NCBI GenBank assembly: GCA_037176905.1
Contig: JBBBWG010008224.1
Span: 6,537 to 70,536, forward strand
Length of the DNA stretch: 64,000 nucleotides
Origin: Azolla pinnata
Lineage: Eukaryota; Streptophyta; Polypodiopsida; Salviniales; Salviniaceae
Direction: 5' to 3'
In this document: positions 42,601 to 57,636 of the stretch, one piece after another
How positions within the stretch are numbered: the first letter of the stretch is position 1
How the letters are laid out: each line of letters opens with the position of its first letter
Notes under the pieces: generated by a model
What the model was told of the DNA's origin: nothing
The model's input: the letters and a program-made list of their open reading frames with translations, nothing else
The model's database searches: none
Made by a program: the position numbers and the translations under genes

Positions 42601-43598
42601 GCTCCTATAAAAAGCAGAGAGATTTTGGGGGCCCCCAGAGAAACCCTAATCACCTTGATTAAGGTGCTTAATCACACCCACTGGGAGGAGGAGTGCTTTA
42701 ACCTAATCAAGGACTTTAATCAAGGTTCCCAAAAGTAGTAATTAGTGTGCCCCCCCCCCCCTTAATTGCGTTTCCCGTGTAGCTGTCCGATTGTTGTCCC
42801 TCGGTGTTCCGACTGGCCAGAAAAAAGACACAACGAGTTGTTGCTGCTGTTTGCTGCTGTTTGCTGCTGCTGCTAATGTCTCCCTGTTTGTGGGCACCCA
42901 CCTCTGTCCCCTTTCCCCATCCAAATCTATCTAGAGAGAAACCCTAACCTCATCTGATCTGCATCGGCTTCGATCACAAAGGTAGTAGTAGTAGCAACAG
43001 CAACAGCAGGGATCGAGCTTCGGCTTTGCTGCAATCTGCAGGATTTAGGAGGGGGGGGGACCCTCTCCCTAGGCTTCTGGAATGGAACAGAACTAGAACC
43101 GACCCAGAACCGGAACCGAACCGAAACAGAGCAGAGCAGAGCAGATCGAAGGAAAGGCGCGATTCCAATGTTTGGCCCCTCGGCGGCAAGCAGAGACTCT
43201 GCGAGCGAAAGAGCCAGAATCGGGCGCCTTACTGTTGCTAATGGGAGAGCAAGATCCCTCGCAGGGGCCCTCGGGCAAGAATCTTGCCCCCCACCAGCCC
43301 CCTCGCAACAGGGAATCGGCCCCGCATAATAAACAAAAAAAGCGTTCTCGGATCGACCCTCGGCAGAGCAGAGCAGAGCAGAGCAGGATACGGATCGGAG
43401 GGGGGGGGGGGGACTTCTGATGAGCCCGAAAAGGCCAAACAGTCTGCATTTCCCACCACCCTCATATGCATGGCATGGCATGTGCCAAGTTCGCAGACAT
43501 GAGAATCGACAACTTAAAAGGCCATGCCATATGCATGTGCATGTACTACTGCGTGCGTACATTCGCAGAGCACGCATCCATCCTCGACTCCGAGGGAC
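42601..43598. other. Intergenic stretch with G/C homopolymer runs
   Basis: No gene recognised. Notable pieces are a TATAAAAA word on the plus strand at about 42606, a run of C near 42752-42761, G runs near 43051 and 43400-43413, and GCAGA pentamer repeats near 43125-43145 and 43362-43385. The several open frames here look like composition effects. Confidence 0.4.
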
Positions 43599-43599
43599 G

Positions 43600-43862
43600 C
43601 CGAAGGAGGAGCTCCCGAAGGTGTGGGCTTATCCGACTCGGACAAAAGACTGTGTTTTCGCGATCTTCAAGGATTGGCTCGCAATGGTCGAGAATCAGAC
43701 GGATCGGAAGCTGAAATGCCTACGATCCGATAACGGGGGAGAGTATAAGTCTGACGAGTTCGTCCAATTTTGCTGAGAACACGGCATCAGACGGGAGTTT
43801 ACGGCTCCTAACAATCCGGAGCAAAATGGAGTAGCAAAACGGACGAATCGTACAATCTAGGA
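43600..43862 (+). mobile_element. Ty1/Copia LTR-retrotransposon remnant (integrase core piece)
   Basis: About 260 bases encode a recognisable stretch of Copia integrase core: the block around LRSDNGGEY and the later NGVAKRTNRTI block. No LTRs, gag, reverse transcriptase or RNase H are seen nearby, so this is a short, broken fossil of an old Copia element. Age cannot be dated without its LTRs, but loss of nearly the whole element and internal decay suggest it is not recent. Confidence 0.8.
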
Positions 43863-43888
43863 TCAGATTGTTTCTATGCATGCATGCA

Positions 43889-43924
<36 letters not shown>

Positions 43925-46480
43925 CCATTGGCCACGTTCGAAAATCGTTGTTGCTTTAGCTTTGGTTTTTTGACCGGGTATAGAAGATATTTCTGTGAGC
44001 CAGGCGCAAGTGCATGCTGCACTGCCATGGATCGACCGCTTCATGTATGTATGTATGTATGTGCATATGTATGTATGTATGGGTTTCAAAGGGATGTGTA
44101 TGGGTCGAGGAATGTGTGCGCCGCAAGGAAACCGTGGGTCGCATCATCAACGATCTCTACAGACACACATGCAAACAAATACGTACATATGTATGTATGC
44201 GCACACGTATATACATGCATATACATACACGTACATAGAGCGGACCGTGCTTTCGCGAGCTGCAGATGCGACCGAGAGTGATTCGAGCATTCGAGACTTG
44301 ATTGAATCACCAGAAGCATGTTTCGGAAGCAGAAGAATCGCAAGCTTAACGAAATGTTGAAATTCGAAGAAATATACGTCGATTTTTGTAATGGAAAGGG
44401 GGGAAATACCATGATTTAACACAAGAAAACAACACGCAACATTCGCAGACGTTTTGCAAACTTACATTCGTGCTTGCAAACAGAAAAAGCTCATAGTTCC
44501 CTCGTGCGATATCGGATTTCCGAGTTTTTTGGCTTGAATCGAAGCGCAAGAGAGCAAGCTATGCGATGGCACAAGAACCAGAAGCTTGCGGATGTTATGT
44601 TCGATGCACTCGTATATACACACACACACACGTACGTACGTATGTACGTACATAGAACGTAGCAGCTTGGTTTTGCAAACATGAATGTAAGTTTGCCGAC
44701 ATTTGCGAATGTTATGAACGAATGTTTTGTGCTTCTTTAATATTGTCGGCCTTGTCAAAGACATAATGTCAATAGTTCTCTTCCCTTCTTCTTTTTCTCA
44801 ATAGAAAAAACAACTTATGTATCTGACCCTTTCAATCTTTCATTAGATTGTATCATTTCTTCTGGTATGAAACATTCTTCCGATGATTTATCAGAATCGC
44901 GAATGCTCGAAACATTCTCGATTGCGTCTGCAGCTTGCGAAAGTACGGTTCATTTCTATGGATACGCGCGTACACACATAACGCAATACACACCGTATAA
45001 GAGGTGTTGCAAAGTGAAAGAAAATGGCGCTTAACACGATCCCTCTTCCCGATCTCGATGGAAGTCAATGAAAAAATTCAACGGAATGCAGACGGACGCG
45101 TGTCTACGAATGCATTTATTCCGATCATTATCATTCTCATTATTATTTCGTAAAGATCCATACTTTGCATTAAGCAATGTCAAAGCAGCCTTACGGATCG
45201 GAAACCACAAAACTTGGAATCGTCGTTAGGGCTCTTAAGGCCCTTAATAACAAATACATAGCTTGGGATACACTCAGATTCGGCGACTAGAAGATTAAAA
45301 AAACAGGAATAAGACATAAAAAAGTTTCCAGCCGAAATGCATTCGATGTATTTATTCCATTAGATTATATGCAATATGGAGGAGGACCTTTGGTTGGTTT
45401 TGCCCCTCAACCTTTGGAAAGTGTTAAGAGAGATCCCCGTGCGAACGCGATTCGTTTCGATCCATCGTTTGGATTCTCCCTTTTTTTTTCCCCCCTTCGA
45501 TCAGCGGCGGAAGAGGCAGACGACAAAACGCAAGGCCTCCGGAGTCAATGCGATCGATCGAATCGATCGATCGAATCGATCCCATCCTCCTCCCATTCTC
45601 TGCATCTATCTAATCCGCCTCTTAACTTCGTTCGATTTCAATGTCAGGAACCCGATCGAGTCCGCTCCTTCCGTTCTCGGCATCCGCCGTCTAACTAACC
45701 TCCATCTTCAGCATTTGTAATAAAGATTTGTGTTATGCACCCAAAGGGGGCATCGAAGGGCCGTTTAATTGTCTTTCTTTTGTTGTTGGATATCCTGTCA
45801 TTAGTTATTGAGAGTGCTCGAAGGCCACGACACAAACCGAAGACTTCAGGTTCTTCATCTCATGATGCCGATAGTCGCATCTTCACATCTTCTCGGAGAA
45901 GCGGGGGGGGGGTTTCATGCTTAGCGCGTGTTGAGATTCGAACTCTGTAGCCCATAGATGATAATTTTCGCATTCGCCGAAAAAAAATATCGGATGCGAA
46001 TGCGTAGACGAATGATAAACGAATGCGAATATTGGAATTGTCCATGTGTAATAATGCAGCAGCATTTTGATTCTGTTTTTTTTTTTTTTTGCTTATTAAT
46101 GAAAGCTTGGCATAATGGTAGAATAAAGTGGTTTTCAAACTTTATAATCTCAATTTTGTTACTCATTATTCTTGTTATACACATATTCTGTTCTGCAAAG
46201 CAGATGATTTGCTTCGTACTTTGGAGTCCTTTTTCATTCTCGAATAATACTTTTATGCTCGAATACGAATGCACGAATGTATTCTTAACTAAAATCTACC
46301 GTACGTAGAACTATCTCCATATAGTTAGTTACTTCGGATCCCCCCGCAGACTTCACAAAGCCAGAAAACCAAATACAATTCGCGTGCTTTCCGTGCATGT
46401 TAAAAAACAAGAAGAAGGAATTGGCCCGATCTTGTGGTAAACCCCCGGACTTCTGCAGTTAACCTGCCTAAAGTCGGCTT
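43863..46480. other. Gene-poor stretch with TATG microsatellites
   Basis: TG/TATG runs at 43876-43924 and 44043-44082, a CATA/CGTA run at 44160-44240 and CA/CGTA at 44612-44655. The word CGAATG recurs through 44600-46280. A weak plus-strand frame of 114 codons at 45376-45720 matches nothing I know. A T13 run lies near 46076. Nothing here is supported as a gene. Confidence 0.4.
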
Positions 46481-46554
46481 TCGATCGGGCCCGGGCCCCA
46501 CCACCCGATCCGACGGTACGGATCGGATCGTGAAGCGCTCTTGGACGAGGGGCT

Positions 46555-46925
46555 CGGGCGATCCGAGCCGTCGATCGCGAGCTCCAAAAGCGACGGATCG
46601 ATCGATTCCGATCCCAGCCGTCGATCGCGAGCTCCAAAAGCGGCGGATCGATGGATGCGATCCCAGCCGTCGATCGCGAGCTCCAAAAGCGACGGATCGA
46701 TCGATTCCGATCCCAGCCGTCGATCGCGAGCTCCAAAAGCGNNNNNNNNNNNNNNNNNNNNNNNNNNNNNNNNNNNNNNNNNNNNNNNNNNNNNNNNNNN
46801 NNNNNNNNNNNNNNNNNNNNNNNNNNNNNNNNNNNNNNNNNGCAGATCGATGGATGCGATCCCAGCCGTCGATCGTGAGCTCAAAAGCGACGGATCGATG
46901 GATGCGATCCCAGCCGTCGACGGCT
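46555..46925. repeat. 50-bp tandem repeat interrupted by an assembly gap
   Basis: The unit GACGGATCGATCGATTCCGA followed by TCCCAGCCGTCGATCGCGAG and CTCCAAAAGC repeats at a 49-50 base period. At least four units lie left of the gap and two right of it. Two variants alternate (GATCGATTCC and GATGGATGCG). Confidence 0.93.
46742..46841. other. Assembly gap of exactly 100 N
   Basis: One hundred N in a row, the usual placeholder for a gap of unknown size. It lies inside the 50-bp tandem array, so the array is probably collapsed and longer than shown. Confidence 0.99.
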
Positions 46926-49150
46926 TGTAATGAGATCGCCATCGTTGGCATCAGTCCTCTTTATCTGCTCGATGACTCGGCAACTGCGATTTTTTCCTTC
47001 TCTGCGGCTCAATGGCAAAAGAAGAAGGGGAAAAAAATATCGGCGTTTCACAGTCATCGTCATCGTCTTTGGCACCATTGAATTATCGTGCTCGATCATC
47101 TTTAAAATCAAAACTTATAGCCGTAAGGTGCCGGATTACTAAAGATAGATAGCTTACAGGATTATCTTGCCCCCAAATCCTCAGTTTTTTTTGTCAAGTA
47201 AGAAATTTAGGACAACTCAAGAGTTGTTTAGACAGTCTGATCATTTAATGTTATTCTATGTAACAGGAGGTGAAAACATTAACCACCGTGGTGCTTGATA
47301 AGTTCAATTTCCCGAGAGCTATGATTTTATATTATAAACAAAAAGTCCGATTCTTCCACGGATGGACGATACCGTTCTGAAAAACTAATGAAACATTTCT
47401 TCGCCCAACAGAGTTGCCATGTTTCTCTTAAAAACCATTTGTGCAACTAACTGTGCCTCAAACAAACCTCACCTTGTGTCTGAGTCCCGAGGTCTATCGG
47501 GATGGAAACGCTTGGCAAAATTTATCGAGAGACGTAATCTAAGCAATGACGATTCGATTTGTGCTTAATCGAGCGGTTGATTTGGGCTTTCTGGAGTATC
47601 GCAACATATATGTAGGACAAAAGGACAATTGTTTTGGCAGTTTTCACAATTATGTTGTATGGGAACTTTGTCCCCAGATGAGTTAGATTTATGTCATCTT
47701 GTAATACAGCACCTTAGACGGTTAACCCTGCATTCTTTATAGCAAGGTTTTTGTATTGTCATGTTGTTTTAATACAAATATCCATTTACGAAAAAAAAAA
47801 GAGAGAGAGAGAGATAGATGTTTGGCGCACGAAAGAATACAATGTACTCACAAATTGGATACAACAACATAAGATCATACAAGCTCGATTACATATAATT
47901 ATGTATAGAGATTACAAGGACAATATTACCTTATTTTCCTGGGAACCGATAGATGGATTCGGTGGTGCTGTTCTTCACCGTGCCTCCTCTTCCTTTCACC
48001 TGTAACATGAATCCAATTTACTATCGGATTGCTAATCAGGAAATCTTCATCCTCTGAGTTGGGGAATGTCGAGAAGGCGATTCATATCAAGTTGTTTAAC
48101 CTTACAACTGCCCGATCATCGTTCTGCAAAAAGCATGGACCAAAGCTCTAAGCACTCCAAGCATATCTTATTGAACCCTCAAAGTCACTAGCGAGAGATC
48201 CTTAGGCCTGTGTTGACAATCGAGGTCACACATTTGTATAAAACATTCATCGATTTCAGATTACAAATCAAAGGATTTCAATGCTCGCTTGACTGTTTCT
48301 ATTGCCGAAATTTTCTCCCACTATAGAAGATGATGTTGACAAGGATTACGTAGATTGGTCCGACGACATTTCCACGTTTGAAACTCGGTCCAATACAGTG
48401 AGTGGAGAATGCGACCAAAAACTTAACCAGAACCCAATGTTAATCTTTTTGAAAAGCAGTCGAAATTTGAACAAGATTTAGGAATATATTGTCTTGATTG
48501 TGATTCGAACACACCTTTTGATGAGCTATCATCAACTCTATCAGTGTTGCAGTTCTCCTGCTTACACTCAAATCAGCTGATACAGACTGTTCTTAAACAT
48601 GCACTCTTCCGAAGCATAACCAACAGAATACAAGAGCACAAAGTCATCAAATCATTCAGCTAATTGAGAAGCAGGATAGAGGAAATTGACAAGATAAACC
48701 ATGCTTTGCTTAGTCATCCCTCTACAGTTCCATAAAGGATCATCGCAAGGTTATTTCATTAACGCATAATCGTGGTGGAGAACATGGCACGCTCTCCTCA
48801 TCCATTCTTGGCCAATAAATCCAAAAAAGCATTGATGATCCGATAGTAAAACGGACGACTTCAAGAATTCGAGAGAAAACAAATCAAAGTTTCGCCGTAA
48901 TTCACGATTGATTAGCTGCATGTGCCCAATTCATGGATACAATCATCAATGACAAATCAATCATGTCCACCACATCATGCATTCGTTACCTTCCGTAGAT
49001 CCAACGAAAAACAAAACAGTAGCCATCGATGATTTTTTTTTTCGTTGACCAAACCCTAAACCTAAACCATTTGGTGTGACCAGAAAACAAAGCTCAAATG
49101 TGATGATTTTTAATCACATTTGATGATGTGCGACTTGCAAGCAAACATTT
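46926..49150. other. Gene-poor stretch, nothing recognised
   Basis: AT-rich mixed sequence. A short A-run followed by GA repeats lies at 47790-47816, and AAACCCTAAACCTAAACC at about 49052. No protein family match that I can support on either strand. Confidence 0.4.
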
Positions 49151-49154
49151 AATC

Positions 49155-49915
49155 TGTCATCAGTATACCACCTTTGAACAATACAAAACTGCAAATAGCT
49201 GTGATGCCTTACCCTCAGGCAACAGCATCAAAGAGTTAATATGTTTTTATCACATTTTATGTATTTGGCAGCAATCAAGCATGTAGACTGTCATTATTTG
49301 AACAATACAAAACACTGCAAATAGCGCTGTCATGCCTTACCCCAAGGCAAAAACATCTAAGATTGATAATATGTTTATTTACAGGAGGTATAATGCCCAA
49401 TATTTTGTTTGTATAAAAGCTTGTTTTGGTGAATGGATAAGGAATCAGAGTAAGAGATTGCCCAAAAAATTGTTTGTATAAAAGCTTTCCTTCGGTTAAT
49501 GGATAGAAGGAATCAGAGCAAGAGATGGTTTCTGATTACGGATCACATCACGCTTTATGGAACGAAGTATACGAAGCTCCAAATAAGCATTAATTTTCCA
49601 GCCTTTTTTTGCAGTTTTTGCAGTCCATAAAGCATTGGCAGACTGCAATCCATACAAAAGTCACAGCAATTTCATCTGTTTGACATATAAAGCTTTGTCA
49701 TATTATCCAAGAATTTCAAGAATTGATGGTCTGGCCTTCTTAAAAGTCTGACCCAATGGAGCGCTACAAGCTGTATACTGATGATATTACCTAGAACATC
49801 CCGTTACAAATCAATAATGATAGTTCTATACAACAAGATATTTAGTCGTGTTTTAATTAGCCCGTTACAAATCAATACTGATGGTTATCCTATACAGATA
49901 TTTAGTCGTGCAAAA
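49155..49915. repeat. Three adjacent local duplications downstream of the epimerase gene
   Basis: First pair: TTTGAACAATACAAAACTGC...GCCTTACCC at about 49171 and 49296. Second pair: TTGTTTGTATAAAAGCTT...GGAATCAGAG at about 49405 and 49470. Third pair: CCCGTTACAAATCAATA...ATATTTAGTCGTG at 49799 and 49861. Each is a two-copy duplication with its own period (about 125, 65 and 62 bases). Confidence 0.8.
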
Positions 49916-49953
49916 CTTACTACTTCCTCTTCTAATAATTTCCTAAAAAGCAC

Positions 49954-53064
<3,111 letters not shown>

Positions 53065-53943
53065 GGCTGATAGATGGTGGATTCTCCAAATAAATATATG
53101 TATATATATGAAAAATAAGATCTCCTGCATCCAACACCAAGAAGAATCTATGTCACACAAACTCATGGAGGTCTCCTGACTCAAAAAAATGGAGACCCTT
53201 CAAATATAAGGAAAGAAAGAAAAAGAAAAAAAAAGAAAAGACGGTGTTTGATTGTCAAAAAGAAAATGCATAATTTAGATACAAACCCTGTTCAACAAAT
53301 CGTTATTGTGCATATACAATGCATGAGAAATGGGTAAAACAAGGGGTAGAGAAGTAATTGAAAGAAAAAAGGGAAGATAGATTTTGAGCTTATCTTACTC
53401 AACATCCAATCACAGAGCTTGTATGAGCAAGGATTTAGCAAACAAATAGCGTAAACGACAAATACACCAAATGCATGCATGCAACCCAAATCCACAGACG
53501 CGTATATAAGAGGTGTATCCATGCACATGCATACACAAAACTAACAGGCACACATGTTCAACTTCCACACGTGCAGAAAACTACAGGCACCATATGCGCA
53601 TGTTCAAATTTCACACATGCATGAAAACGAATGCGTGCATACAGATACACAAAATACGAAACTTGAACAGACATAAATGCATGCATGCATGTCATTCATA
53701 TATGTAACTTGATCACAAAAGCACAAAGCACCAAGCTAGCCACGGACACACGTGGCATGCATATAGAGATACCATTACAACAGATGTAATTGGGTCACAA
53801 AAGCATAAAGCATCAAGTTAGTCATGGACATACGTAACATGATAACCATTACAACATCTGCGCGCGGGTGCATGCTTTCAACAAAGTTTTGCCACTCATG
53901 CGTACATGCACGTTGGGATGCATGCAAGTATGCATCATGACGT

Positions 53944-53947
53944 GCGT

Positions 53948-54014
<67 letters not shown>
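53944..54014. repeat. TG dinucleotide run in the inferred 5' leader intron of UGE
   Basis: About 70 bases of nearly pure TG, bordered by TGCATGCATG and by GCATG words; further GCGCGCACGCACGAAGATAT copies follow at 54135-54190 (three copies). Confidence 0.9.
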
Positions 54015-54015
<1 letters not shown>

Positions 54016-54300
54016 ATGCATGCATATGTGTGTGAATCTGGGTATGTATCTCTGTATGCAAGTTACGGATGTATCTGGGCATGTATCTGTGCATGAATGC
54101 CTATGTGGATGCATGCATGCGCCTGTATCGATGCATGCGCGCACGCACGAAGATATGCATGCGCGCACGCACGAAGATATGCATGCGCGCACGTATGTAC
54201 ATATGTTGGTGTGTTTTCTGAGAAAGATGGGGAGTCTAGCCTTTGAAGAAGACAAAAGCAGAAACATGATCCAAGCAGAGAACCCGCGGGGCGAACAGAA

Positions 54301-54475
54301 TCCATTCATGCCCAGCCAAGCAAAGCAAAGCAAAGCAAAGCAAAGCAAGCAAGCCGCGTTGGAGCAATCGAATGAGCTATGAGAGAACCCGTCCGTGCAG
54401 AGATGAAGCTGATGCAGGCGGCGATGGAAGATGCAGAGAGATAGAGACAGAGAGAGAGAGAGAGAGAAGCAAACC
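54301..54475. repeat. AAAGC pentamers and GA run near the UGE leader donor
   Basis: AAGCAAAGCAAAGCAAAGCA at about 54318-54352 and a GA run at 54447-54468. The GA run would be a CT-rich leader on the UGE strand, immediately beside the inferred leader splice donor. Confidence 0.7.
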
Positions 54476-54555
54476 TGGTAGAAGCGGAGCGAAGGGCGAA
54501 TTGGGCGAAGCAGAAGCAGAAGCAGAAGTGGGCGATGGCTATGGCGGCGGCTTGC

Positions 54556-54562
54556 TTTTATA
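54556..54562 (-). promoter_or_regulatory. TATA box of the UGE gene
   Basis: The minus strand reads CATATAAAAGC here, about 80 bases before the inferred leader splice donor and 1.5 kb upstream of the ATG. Supports a transcription start near 54530. Confidence 0.45.
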
Positions 54563-54654
54563 TGCTGCCCAAAAAAGCAGGAGCAGAGAAGAAGCGCGCA
54601 CCCTCCCGCCGCCACGTGGCACCACGTCACCCCCGCCTGCTGACGTGGAGGCGC

Positions 54655-54855
54655 GGAACACACACATGCATACATACACATACGCACGCACACATACATA
54701 CACACATACGCACACATACATACATACACACATACGCACACATACATACGCACACACACACACACATACGTACATACATACACACATACGCACACATACA
54801 TACATACACACATACGCATGCATACATACATACACATGCATGCATACATACCTGT
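54655..54855. repeat. CACA/CATA microsatellite array upstream of UGE
   Basis: CATACA, CACA and CGCACA words for about 200 bases, with an approximate 30-40 base higher unit (ACATACATACACACATACGC recurs). Located about 100 bases upstream of the inferred TATA box. Confidence 0.9.
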
Positions 54856-54859
54856 ATCT

Positions 54860-57636
54860 GTGCCGAAAGCTTCTGTTTGGGAGGAGACTGTTGATGGGGG
54901 CCCATTCGATCCTGGCCGCTGGATCGGCCCATCCACCCATCCAAACTATCTCTCTTTGTCCGATTTGATCCTTGTCGTAGGACCTAGGGTTTGTTCCGTC
55001 GATCCACACATCGCTTTGCATCCATGTTCAGACATTGCTGACCCATACCCATGCACCGCGTTTCTTCCTCTCTATATAGACGAGCGATCGAAGGTAATGG
55101 GAGAAGAAGAACTGAAGAAGAAGAAGAAGAAGAAGAGCTTTCCAGTTCCTTACACCAAAGACACGATCGATCGGCACGCAATCTCGGTCCATTGCTCGCG
55201 CATGTCCACACCCAGTGCCCCAAACTGACACGCATGACACGGCATGACCATCACAGCATGTTCTCATGTAAACATGGGTCTTTCTTGCATCTACATACTT
55301 CATGTAAACATAAAGATTTTGAGAGAGAGAGAGAGAGAGAGAAAACAGCCCACAAATTTGATGGGTGGCATAAGGTTGGCATGAAGTGGTTTATGTGAAA
55401 GACTTCATCCAATTTTTGACATATAGATCTATGCCTCCACACTCTTTTGCTGGCTTCATTCCTCTTCAATTACTTGTGTATTAACCTTCATACACAACAT
55501 GTGACCCATCCAATCTAAGTTCATGTCGATGGCCATTGTTCCCGCCTTAAATATGCATAACAAACATCAAGTCTGTGATCCATCCCGTTGCCCATTGATC
55601 GATCATCCACATCGATGCTTCCATTCAAAATTGTCGGAATCGGGTTCACACCAAGCATTGCGAATCACGACTCTGTTTGATGATCCCAACTGACGATCTC
55701 CGAATCCCAACCATGTGTGCCAATGACGCGACGACGCCTTCACGTCTACCATGAGTTCACACCATGCATAAGTGTAGTCAGCAGACTCTCTAGGGCTTCT
55801 TATCCTCCATGCCTCGTCCGCACGCATTTTCGCATGCAAATTGTACATTCCACACCCATGTCTTCGATCACCATCCCTATCATTTGCTTTATTATCGCAA
55901 GCCTTTTGACGTGGTGAAGAATCTCCGTTGATCGCCACTACACCTTCTTCGATTTCTTTTTCTTCTTCTTCAGACATGATAATAATATGATGTGCACGTA
56001 CCTACCCCTCCAGATATTCATTATCTGTGGATGTCGACGACCAGACGTCGCGACCATGCATTGTTCTTCGAAGCTGTCCCCCAGCCAATCCTCTTCAGCT
56101 TCATTGCCTGCTTAAAAGCATTAAAATCACACATATTTCTGTGCTCCAGAAATGCATGGGTGCAGAGAAATAGCCTTATCTCGAGGCTGAAAACAGGCCA
56201 TCTCACAAATTCTTAAACCTGTAGAGCTTGTTGAACTGGATGTGTGGGGACACATTATCGCAATGCTGCAAAGCTGCAAACTGCAAGGAGACAACCAGAA
56301 AGTGATGTATCCAATTGAATGTTCTGATGACTGAAAACCTCAGATACTTGAAGATGCCATGAGACAATGCTCCCATCATCTTTGACAAACCCAAAACATT
56401 TGGCTGCACAAAATCGCCGTGTGAATTGATACAAGCACCCCAGAATCTTGACACTTGGAAAGTTGGTTGATGAGATGAAGATCTCCAACAGAAGATAAGC
56501 TTTGCAGATTGGGATGAATGGCTACGGCCACTTGACCATGAAAGAATTTGATCGTGGATACCATCAAGCTACATAGAAGATCTTGGTTTGGAAAATTATC
56601 TTGATTCTTCAAGGTTATGTTCAGGGCAATTGTGCTGATTTGGATGAGCTTAGTTTCGGATGCATAATCGCATGGTTGTAGCTTCACATGCATAATCGCA
56701 TGGTTGTAGCTTCACATGCAATGGATCACATCCATCTTAATGACTTGAGTGCTACATCACATCAAGAAACCTGGCATTTCTGTGTCTCTATTAGTCCTCA
56801 TTGCTCTGGCATGTCTCCATGCTTCTGTCAGCAAATATCCAGACAGCGCATGCTTTCTTATGGGCAATTTGATCTATAAAAATTCATCTGCAACTGAGCT
56901 TGTGACTAAACCCTCGTGCTCCACGTGGAAATGATGCATCACTGATCACCCAAAACTGAAGTACTTAGACCTCAGTTTGCAAGTGCCCAGGATCCTGGTC
57001 TTCATACAACAAAGGCTGCCTAAATCGGAAGCACAATTTGACCAGCATTTATTTCACTTTTACACCAAGAATCAACCAAGTTTCTGCACTCACAGAAGAT
57101 ATGGAGCTTGAACATGGAGCATAGGGACAGTCCCTGGAGCGAATTCAAACTGTTACCACAGCCCCGAATTTCGACAGCTTTTTACATGTGCCCAGCATGG
57201 ACGGGGTAGTTGGTGAAGTATCACCATCCAGGTGTTTAATAACATTGTCACATCCCCTGAAGTTTGACATCTTTCGAACAGAGCCTGCACAACAGCTCAT
57301 CATTTAGGTAAAGATGGATATTATATGTATGCCAAAGATTTACAACCTGCCTGTGAGCCCAATTTTCCATTTATGCCAATAAGAAAACCCTATTCTTAAA
57401 CAAGAGCGCTGGTACAAAGAAGCAAAAAGAAGATTTTCTGTGAGAAACGTACCTATCTGTCAATATTACGTGGCACCTACCTTCTCTTTCACTCTGTCTG
57501 CTGTCTTGATAAACTCGACCCAACTTCAGATGTAGTAAAATCTCAGCATATTTATTCACTATCATTCTATTTAGGCCAAATTATACAATGTGGATGCACA
57601 TACTAGAGTTATTACATAAGGCAATCACAAAGTTTT
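54860..57636. other. Intergenic stretch with a possible leucine-rich-repeat relic
   Basis: A GAA run at 55110-55137 and a GA run at 55319-55342. A minus-strand frame of 124 codons at 55603-55977 begins MSEEEEKEIEEG and matches nothing I know. From 57250 down to 56220 the minus strand has broken frames with LRR-like spacing (for example NLQSLSSVGDLHLINQLSKC), perhaps the decayed 3' part of an LRR disease-resistance gene; this is weak. A perfect 28-base duplication lies at 56660-56715. Confidence 0.3.

Noticed and set aside
42606-42613. TATAAAAA promoter for a plus-strand gene
   Set aside because: No open frame or exon pattern follows on the plus strand; left as a passing mention.
45376-45720. 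114-codon plus-strand frame beginning MEEDLWLVLPLNL
   Set aside because: No homology recognised; composition changes to GATCGATC repeats halfway through.
53065-53184. N-terminal extension of UGE by 40 hydrophobic residues
   Set aside because: The upstream in-frame start is TTG, not ATG, and a likely splice acceptor lies inside the stretch.
54535-54894. Thr/His-rich plus-strand and Cys/Val-rich minus-strand frames
   Set aside because: They are translations of the CACA/CATA microsatellite array.
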